Assembly (NCBI RefSeq): GCF_003987095.1
Contig: NZ_PIQA01000001.1
Location: forward strand, 806,001-870,000
Reading direction: 5' to 3'
Source: Idiomarina piscisalsi
GTDB lineage: Bacteria > Pseudomonadota > Gammaproteobacteria > Enterobacterales > Alteromonadaceae
Length of the DNA stretch: 64,000 nucleotides
The notes beneath the pieces are model-generated. The model searched no databases and was not told where the DNA came from. It saw only the letters and a list, made by a program, of their open reading frames with translations. A program made the position numbers and the translations under genes. This document shows positions 58,328 through 64,000 of this stretch, piece after piece. Every line of letters starts with the position of its first letter. The stretch's first letter is position 1.

Positions 58328-58857
58328 CGCTTTTCTGCTGTTGGGTCAGCAGGCTCTCTGCTGGCCAAATGCGTTCGGTAAAAGCGCCAGCGGCGAGAGT
58401 TTAATAAATACCAAATACAAATAAACCAACCGAAGACAATAGCGGCACGTCCAAACGAGAACGCGCCATAGCTCTCTACAAAAAGCCAGCCAATGAGCAC
58501 TGCATCAACCAGTAAAGACAGCATCAATAACGGCTGGGCAAATCGCATGACAGCATTTGCCCAGTTGCGGTCGTCTTCAGCCGCAAAAGCGGTTGCTAAA
58601 AGCACAACTAAAGCGGGTAAGCCCACCAATAACATGACACCAAACTGCTCGGTGTTGGTATAGAAGAGTTTGAGAAGTCGAGTACGGTCTTCCGCGAAAG
58701 TGATGGAAATAATGCCAGCCACATAACCGCGCATTTGAAACAGAATGACAAGCAGGAGCGAGAGCGGGAAGCTCGCTCTGCCCTCTTTATCCAAGTAACG
58801 TGCTTTCTCGTACAGTTGTTGTCCGGCGCTTGTCTGTGCGCTGCCAGATTTTCTCAT
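58324..58857 (-). CDS. DUF2919-like inner membrane protein
   Basis: A 177-residue membrane protein with four or five helices. YLDKEGRASFPLSLLLVILFQMRGYVAGIIS and LLKLFYTNTEQFGVMLLVGLPALVVLLATAF resemble the DUF2919 (YfeZ) pattern of a D-x-x-G segment, an Arg after helix one and a Gly-Leu-Pro in the middle helix. Function unknown. The annotated ATG 58857 overlaps the small DUF2061-like gene by 71 bases, an unusually long overlap; a start further in (for example the TTG at YLDKEG) would reduce it. Confidence 0.6.
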   Translation of the reverse strand: MRKSGSAQTSAGQQLYEKARYLDKEGRASFPLSLLLVILFQMRGYVAGIISITFAEDRTRLLKLFYTNTEQFGVMLLVGLPALVVLLATAFAAEDDRNWANAVMRFAQPLLMLSLLVDAVLIGWLFVESYGAFSFGRAAIVFGWFICIWYLLNSRRWRFYRTHLASREPADPTAEKR

Positions 58858-59005
58858 GAAAATAATAACCTACTGTATTTACTAACGGCTCTATCAGAGC
58901 AACCGCGCCCCCAAGAACCACGTCGCCTGTCATCAACCACACCACACTAAATGCGATAGCGAAGTGCATAATACCAAATGAAACTGTTTTCACTGCGTCT
59001 TTCAT
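58787..59005 (-). CDS. DUF2061-family small membrane protein
   Basis: A 72-residue protein, MKDAVKTVSFGIMHFAIAFSV then VVWLMTGDVVLGGAVALIEPLVNTVGYYFHEKIW, the two-helix DUF2061 pattern including the conserved HF, TGD, E-P-x-N and Y-x-x-H-E-x-x-W residues. ATG 59005, with GGAGGAAC upstream, is chosen. Function unknown. It overlaps the DUF2919-like gene in another frame by 71 bases. Confidence 0.82.
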   Translation of the reverse strand: MKDAVKTVSFGIMHFAIAFSVVWLMTGDVVLGGAVALIEPLVNTVGYYFHEKIWQRTDKRRTTTVRESTLLG

Positions 59006-59113
59006 AAGTTCCTCCCGCATGACCTTTACTCTATTCTGGTCGATTAGGAGGTTTGTATCTAACAGATAAAACCGATAAAGCTGTTCGCTACCATCAATGT
59101 GCTTACTGGCAAA

Positions 59114-61147
59114 TTATACAGCGCGTTTTAGCTGCTCTCGCAACTGTGCAATGTCATCTCGCAACTGCCCGGCTTTTTCAAATTCAAGGTCCTGCGCTGC
59201 TTGATACATTTGCTTTTCTTTGTTCTCTATTTCTTTTAATAGCGATTTAGTGTCTTTAATTACCACCGTGCGGGCATCATAGCCTGACGCGACTTCCGCC
59301 AGAGCTTTATCCGCTTTACTCTTACGAGCAGGCGCACTGCCCTGCCCCAAATCCATGACATCGGTAATTTTCTTATTCAAACCTTTCGGCGTTATGCCAT
59401 GCTCTTTGTTAAACACAATCTGCTTTTCACGGCGGCGCTCGGTTTCATCAATCGCTCGCTGCATTGAGCCGGTAATGCGATCACCGTACAAGATAGCTTT
59501 ACCGTTCACGTTACGCGCTGCCCTACCTATCGTCTGGATAAGGGAGCGATCTGAACGCAAGAAACCTTCTTTATCAGCATCCAAGATTGCCACCAGCGAC
59601 ACTTCCGGCATATCCAAACCTTCACGCAACAAGTTAATGCCGACCAGAACATCAAATTCGCCTAATCGTAAATCGCGAATAATTTCCATGCGCTCGACAG
59701 TATCAATATCCGAGTGTAAGTAACGAACCTTGATTCCATGCTCATCCAAATAATCGGATAAATCTTCCGCCATTTTTTTGGTGAGCGTGGTTGCTAATAC
59801 CCGCTCGCCCTGCTCTGTGCGCAGACGAATCTCCGACATTAAGTCATCAACCTGGGTTGCGACCGGGCGCACTTCAATGGTTGGGTCGACCAACCCTGTC
59901 GGCCTGACAACCTGTTCAACCACCTCGTTACTGCTTCGCTCGAGCTCATATTTACCGGGCGTTGCGGATACGTAGATGGTCTGAGGTGCTATGGCCTCAA
60001 ATTCGTCAAATTTTAATGGGCGGTTATCCAACGCAGACGGTAACCGGAACCCGTATTCCACCAGGTTTTCTTTACGGGAACGGTCGCCTTTGTACATAGC
60101 ACCAACTTGCGAGACTGTTACGTGAGACTCGTCAATAATAAGCAAGGCATCGTCCGGTAGATAATCCATCAATGTCGGGGGCGGCTCGCCCGGTGCGCGT
60201 CCGGACAAGTAACGGGAATAGTTTTCAATGCCCGAGCAGTAGCCAAGCTCTAACATCATTTCAATATCGAACTGAGTCCGCTGGTTGATGCGCTGCTCTT
60301 CTATCAACTTATTTTGCTTCAGTAATATATCGCGACGGTCTTTCAGCTCGTCTTTAATTTTATCAATGGCTTTGACCAGTACTTCCCGAGGCGTCACATA
60401 GTGCGTCTTAGGGTAAATCGTTGCGCGGGCAACGTCTTTTTCTGTGACCTGGCCTGTCAGTGGTTCGAAGAAACTGATTCTGTCGACTTCGTTGTCAAAC
60501 AACTCAACACGTACCGCCATTTCCTCCGACTCTGCCGGAAAAATATCAATGACCTCACCACGAACGCGATACGTACCACGCTCAAAAGCGGCGTCGTTAC
60601 GTTTGTATTGCAGCTGGGCTAAACGACGCAAAATATCACGTTGGTCAATAATGTCGCCGCGACGCAAATGCAGCATCATTTTCATGTATGACTCAGGGTC
60701 ACCCAAACCATAAATGGCCGACACTGACGCCACCAGGACAACATCCCGACGTTCCATCAACGCTTTAGTCGCCGACAAGCGCATTTGTTCTATATGATCA
60801 TTAATGGAGGCATCTTTTTCAATAAAGGTATCGGTTGTTGGGACGTAAGCTTCTGGTTGATAGTAATCATAGTAAGAAACGAAGTACTCCACTGCGTTGT
60901 TCGGGAAGTACTCTTTCATTTCCCCATAAAGCTGCGCAGCGAGTGTTTTGTTATGCGCCAATATTAATGTTGGGCGCTGCGAACGCTCAATGACATTCGC
61001 CATAGTGAAGGTTTTGCCTGAGCCAGTAACCCCCAGTAAGACTTGATGAGCTAAGCCTGCATCCAGGTTGTCGAGCAAACTATCAATGGCTTTCGGCTGG
61101 TCGCCGGCTGGTTTATATTTAGAAACCAACTGAAATGACTTAGCCAT
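59114..61147 (-). CDS. uvrB: Excinuclease ABC subunit B
   Basis: A 677-residue helicase-like subunit, usual length ~670, that holds damaged DNA with UvrA and recruits UvrC. It has [13 protein letters not shown] (Walker A ~39), the DNA-binding beta hairpin [32 protein letters not shown] (Walker B), helicase motifs V and VI ([29 protein letters not shown]) and a C-terminal UVR motif ([20 protein letters not shown]) that binds UvrC. The frame opens at 61186, but ATG 61147 with GGAGGG upstream is chosen. It overlaps the MATE stop by eight bases. Confidence 0.98.
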   Translation of the reverse strand: MAKSFQLVSKYKPAGDQPKAIDSLLDNLDAGLAHQVLLGVTGSGKTFTMANVIERSQRPTLILAHNKTLAAQLYGEMKEYFPNNAVEYFVSYYDYYQPEAYVPTTDTFIEKDASINDHIEQMRLSATKALMERRDVVLVASVSAIYGLGDPESYMKMMLHLRRGDIIDQRDILRRLAQLQYKRNDAAFERGTYRVRGEVIDIFPAESEEMAVRVELFDNEVDRISFFEPLTGQVTEKDVARATIYPKTHYVTPREVLVKAIDKIKDELKDRRDILLKQNKLIEEQRINQRTQFDIEMMLELGYCSGIENYSRYLSGRAPGEPPPTLMDYLPDDALLIIDESHVTVSQVGAMYKGDRSRKENLVEYGFRLPSALDNRPLKFDEFEAIAPQTIYVSATPGKYELERSSNEVVEQVVRPTGLVDPTIEVRPVATQVDDLMSEIRLRTEQGERVLATTLTKKMAEDLSDYLDEHGIKVRYLHSDIDTVERMEIIRDLRLGEFDVLVGINLLREGLDMPEVSLVAILDADKEGFLRSDRSLIQTIGRAARNVNGKAILYGDRITGSMQRAIDETERRREKQIVFNKEHGITPKGLNKKITDVMDLGQGSAPARKSKADKALAEVASGYDARTVVIKDTKSLLKEIENKEKQMYQAAQDLEFEKAGQLRDDIAQLREQLKRAV

Positions 61148-62498
61148 GCTCCCTCCTGAGTTCTTTTGAAAACCACACGTAGGCAATGGTCGCCGTTAGC
61201 AGGTTTGCCACAACACCGCCAATAAAGAGACCAGTTAAATCCGCCAGTAAGCTGCCTAAGTACGACAAGGGCACAAACAAGATAAATAAACGGACAATGC
61301 TAAGCCATAATGCGTTCATCGGTTTATGCACCGCATTAAAACTAGAGTTTGTCAGAATAATTACGCCCTGTAGTCCATAACCCAACGGCATAATATAAAT
61401 AAAGAGTTTAACAATGTCGGCCACCGCCTTTTCTTCGGCAAAAGCCATCGCTATCCAATGCGCTGTAACCAACATCAGCAAGTAAATAACAGCCTGAATA
61501 ATCAGCACTGATTTTAATGCAGTACGATACGCCTGCTGCACACGATCAATTCTGTCGGCACCATAGTTTTGACTGATTAACGGCGGCAGTGACATCGATA
61601 AAGCCAATATAATAACGCTTGCCAATGACTCTAAACGCGACCCAACTCCAAACGCAGCAACGGCAGGGGCGCCATAAGCCGCAACTATGGCGGTCATCAC
61701 TGACATTGCCAAGGGCGTTAACATATTCGCACCGGCTGCGGGCATACCTATTTTTAAAACCTCTCTTGCGGATTTCACCCAAGCCGCCAAGAAGTTCAGA
61801 CCGTTGGCTGGCTTAAAAGACACCAGCTTATTTCGACTGAGTAACCAAAACACCAGTAACACACCGCTAAACCATGATATAACGCTAGCTAATGCTGCAC
61901 CTTCAACCCCCATAGCGGGTATAGGCCCCCAGCCGAAGATTAAAATAGGATCAAAAATAGCATTCGCAAGGCCGCCGGAAGCCATTATTAATGACGGTGT
62001 CCGGGTATCTCCTGCCGCTCGTAAAACCGCGTTTCCCACCATGGGTGTCACCAACATGACACAGCCAAAGAACCACAGGCTCATATATTCACGAATTAAT
62101 GGCATTAATCTGGTTTGAGCCTGAAGCAAGCTAAAGATAGGCTCCATGAGTACATAACCAATAACCGCCAGTGCAGCAACTAATAAAGCCGATACAGAGA
62201 GTGCCGAGAAACCATCAAAGTGGGCTTCTTCAGGTTTATCCGAGCCATACTTTCTGGCAATAACAGCGGAAGTGCCAATCCCCAGGCCAATGGCCAGGCT
62301 GACGACTGTAAAGGTAACGGGAAAGGTAAAACTAACGGCAGCTAAAGGATCTGTGCCCAATAAACTGATAAAGAAGGTGTCGACAACATTGAAGCTGATA
62401 AGGGTGGCCACACCGAAAATAACAGGCCAGGTCATTTCCCAAAGCTTCTGTCCTACCGGCGCGCTGATAAGACTTCGTGATGCGTCGGCAGCTGCCAT
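61140..62498 (-). CDS. MATE family efflux transporter
   Basis: A 452-residue membrane protein with twelve helices in two halves, of the MATE/NorM type (Na+- or H+-coupled drug export). Features include [33 protein letters not shown] at the N-terminus and the symmetrical segments [18 protein letters not shown] and [20 protein letters not shown], one in each half. Substrate unknown. It overlaps uvrB by eight bases and may be co-transcribed with it, an uncommon link with DNA repair. It is divergent from aspC. Confidence 0.88.
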   Translation of the reverse strand: MAAADASRSLISAPVGQKLWEMTWPVIFGVATLISFNVVDTFFISLLGTDPLAAVSFTFPVTFTVVSLAIGLGIGTSAVIARKYGSDKPEEAHFDGFSALSVSALLVAALAVIGYVLMEPIFSLLQAQTRLMPLIREYMSLWFFGCVMLVTPMVGNAVLRAAGDTRTPSLIMASGGLANAIFDPILIFGWGPIPAMGVEGAALASVISWFSGVLLVFWLLSRNKLVSFKPANGLNFLAAWVKSAREVLKIGMPAAGANMLTPLAMSVMTAIVAAYGAPAVAAFGVGSRLESLASVIILALSMSLPPLISQNYGADRIDRVQQAYRTALKSVLIIQAVIYLLMLVTAHWIAMAFAEEKAVADIVKLFIYIMPLGYGLQGVIILTNSSFNAVHKPMNALWLSIVRLFILFVPLSYLGSLLADLTGLFIGGVVANLLTATIAYVWFSKELRREHG

Positions 62499-62632
62499 TC
62501 TATTCCTCCTCAGTTAAGTAGCCCAATAGTGTAACTCAGACCGTTGTTTGTGGCTACGGAGAATAGACTTTAACCGCCCTAATCCGTATAGTATTGGGCA
62601 ATTCTCCTCTATCTGAAAAACAGGATCTGAAC

Positions 62633-63820
62633 GTGGATTATCAACTCTCCGACCGTATCAATTCGATTCAACCATCACCTACATTAGCGGTAACTCAAAA
62701 GGCAAATGAACTTCGCCAGCAAGGCAAAGACGTCATTGGTTTGGGTGTGGGTGAACCTGATTTTGATACGCCAGAATTTGTTAAAGACGCCGCCATTCAA
62801 GCCATTAAAGATGGTAAGACAAAATATACCGCGGTCGATGGTATTGTTGAGCTAAAAGATGCCGTCATTAGAAAGTTAGAGCGAGACAATCAGTTAAGCT
62901 ACCAGCGTAACGAAATTATTGTTTCATCGGGTGGTAAGCACAGCATCTATAATTTGCTTAGTGCCTGGCTGAACCCCGGCGACGAAGTCGTTATTCCTGC
63001 GCCTTACTGGGTATCGTATCCGGATATGACAAAACTGGTTGGGGCCACTCCGGTTATCCTACAAGCAGGCATTGATCAACGTTTTAAAATTACCGCAGAA
63101 CAGCTGCGGGGTGCATTAACCGATAAAACTCGTTTAATGTTCATTAATAGTCCGTCAAACCCGGCTGGTACTGCCTACACTGCGGAAGAATTGAAAGCGT
63201 TAGCGGACGTGTTAAGAGACTATCCGAATGTGTTAATTGCTACAGACGATATGTACGAGCACATTTTATGGTCCGATTCGCCATTTGCTAACCTGCCTAT
63301 GGTTGCTCCCGATCTAAAAGATCGCACCGTTATTCTTACCGGCGTTTCCAAAGCTTATGCAATGACAGGCTGGCGAATTGGCTACGCTGCAGGCCCTGCA
63401 CCTATTATTGCCGCCATGAAAAAAATGCAGTCGCAAAGCACATCTAACCCGGCCAGTATCAGTCAATATGCTGCCGCTGCCGCTCTCGATGGCGATCAAA
63501 GCTGTATAAAAACAATGGTAACGGCATTTAAAGAGCGTCACGATTACTTAGTCGACGCCTTAAATGCAATTGATGGCATAAACTGTGTCCCCGGCGATGG
63601 TACTTTCTATGCGTTTGCACACATTGAAAAACTGATGGAAAAAGCAGGAACAAAGGACGACGTCTCGTTTTGTGAGAAATTACTCTCTGATGCCAATGTT
63701 GCGTTAGTGCCAGGCTCGGCCTTTGGTGCTGAAGGCTATTGTCGTCTATCTTTTGCAACTGACCTCAACACGCTAAAAGAAGCGGTCAAACGCATTAAAT
63801 CTTTTGTAGAAAACTTATAA
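62633..63820 (+). CDS. aspC: Aspartate aminotransferase (class I)
   Basis: A 395-residue class I PLP aminotransferase of the Ib subgroup (aspartate aminotransferase, also aspartate/prephenate). It has GLGVGEPDFDTPEFV (~40-54), VSSGGKHSIYNLLSAW, INSPSNPAGTAY, ATDDMYEHILW (Asp ~201) and the PLP Lys in GVSKAYAMTGWRIGYAAGP (~235). It links aspartate and oxaloacetate to 2-oxoglutarate and glutamate. GTG 62633 with AGGA seven bases before it is chosen; the open frame extends to 62594. Gene order next to uvrB occurs in other gammaproteobacteria. A strong terminator follows. Confidence 0.93.
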   Translation: MDYQLSDRINSIQPSPTLAVTQKANELRQQGKDVIGLGVGEPDFDTPEFVKDAAIQAIKDGKTKYTAVDGIVELKDAVIRKLERDNQLSYQRNEIIVSSGGKHSIYNLLSAWLNPGDEVVIPAPYWVSYPDMTKLVGATPVILQAGIDQRFKITAEQLRGALTDKTRLMFINSPSNPAGTAYTAEELKALADVLRDYPNVLIATDDMYEHILWSDSPFANLPMVAPDLKDRTVILTGVSKAYAMTGWRIGYAAGPAPIIAAMKKMQSQSTSNPASISQYAAAAALDGDQSCIKTMVTAFKERHDYLVDALNAIDGINCVPGDGTFYAFAHIEKLMEKAGTKDDVSFCEKLLSDANVALVPGSAFGAEGYCRLSFATDLNTLKEAVKRIKSFVENL

Positions 63821-63826
63821 AAAATG

Positions 63827-63869
63827 GGGTTTTGGTGCTAAACAGCAAGGTAAGCGCCAAAACCCTTTT
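63827..63869 (+). terminator. Rho-independent terminator of aspC
   Basis: The 13-bp stem GGGTTTTGGTGCT/AGCGCCAAAACCC (63827-63839 with 63853-63865, one G-U pair) has a 13-base loop and is followed by TTTT. The rest, 63870-64000, holds no gene I can support; a possible -35/-10 pair (TTGACG 63921-63926, CAAAAT 63944-63949) may serve a gene beyond the window. Confidence 0.9.
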
Positions 63870-64000
63870 ACTTTCTTCGCCCAGTAATACGTATCTCTTC
63901 AATTTACTACTTCTTTTCGTTTGACGCTTTTATTACAAATTAACAAAATTTACTGCGATCCTTTGCGTGCCTTTTAGTTAAATGACTTACAAGAAGTCAA

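Noticed and set aside
63982-64000. ATG near the right edge with an open frame to the end
   Set aside because: Only six codons are visible and no ribosome site precedes it; it coincides with a small inverted repeat (63983-63999).

Overview
The window is ordinary chromosomal backbone from a gammaproteobacterium. Gene content and order (ffh/ypjD/corB, recX-alaS-csrA-tRNA, rluB-scpB-scpA-yciO-yciV near a trp operon with yciB and yciI, gltX beside tRNA-Glu genes, uvrB near aspC), moderate G+C, a Na+-pumping oxaloacetate decarboxylase and thiosulfate dehydrogenase genes point to a marine Alteromonadales member. My best guess is Idiomarina or a close relative; this rests on recognition only. I see no prophage, insertion sequence, integrase, CRISPR array or defence island.

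Layout. 1-8.2 kb: 5' end of ffh, a divergent ypjD-corB pair, an SLT-type lipoprotein, gshA, a BarA-type hybrid histidine kinase and a small membrane ORF. 8.2-11.4 kb: oadGAB (minus strand). 11.6-15.5 kb: two tRNA-Arg, tRNA-Ser, csrA, alaS, recX, without the recA usually found beside recX. 15.6-19.2 kb: a SIMPL protein, a TPR-GGDEF diguanylate cyclase and an agmatine-deiminase-family enzyme. 19.2-25.7 kb (minus): rluB, scpB, scpA, yciO, yciV, fadH and an unknown exported protein. 25.9-27.4 kb: an S10 carboxypeptidase. 27.4-34.4 kb: trp operon with a readable attenuator (leader peptide with three Trp codons, antiterminator, terminator), then trpE-G-D-C(F)-B-A, mostly with overlapping start/stop codons. 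34.4-36.2 kb: yciB, yciI, an alpha/beta hydrolase. 36.2-39.6 kb: an MgtC/DUF4010 membrane protein interrupted by one in-frame amber codon, followed by a paired PLP dehydratase/racemase and D-threonine-aldolase-like enzyme. 39.6-44.8 kb: short RlpA-like lipoprotein, an SDR epimerase, ybbP-ybbA ABC transporter and divergent tesA. 44.8-48.2 kb: tRNA-Ala plus six tRNA-Glu genes, carbonic anhydrase, gltX and two tRNA-Val genes. 48.2-52.6 kb: LysR, frmA-frmB for formaldehyde detoxification and a CoA-transferase-family protein. 52.6-55.4 kb: a porin divergent from a c4-type cytochrome and a TsdA-like thiosulfate dehydrogenase. 55.4-64 kb: YgeA-type racemase, TM2 protein, LysR/EamA pair, two small membrane proteins, uvrB, a MATE transporter and aspC with a strong terminator.

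The most notable observations are the in-frame TAG splitting the MgtC/DUF4010 gene, the dehydratase/aldolase pair that resembles two enzymes of the beta-hydroxyaspartate pathway, the tsdB-tsdA-like pair next to a porin, and the mirror-like spacer pattern of the six-copy tRNA-Glu array. None of these is convincing evidence of a wholly new system. No gap without a gene exceeds 300 bases.
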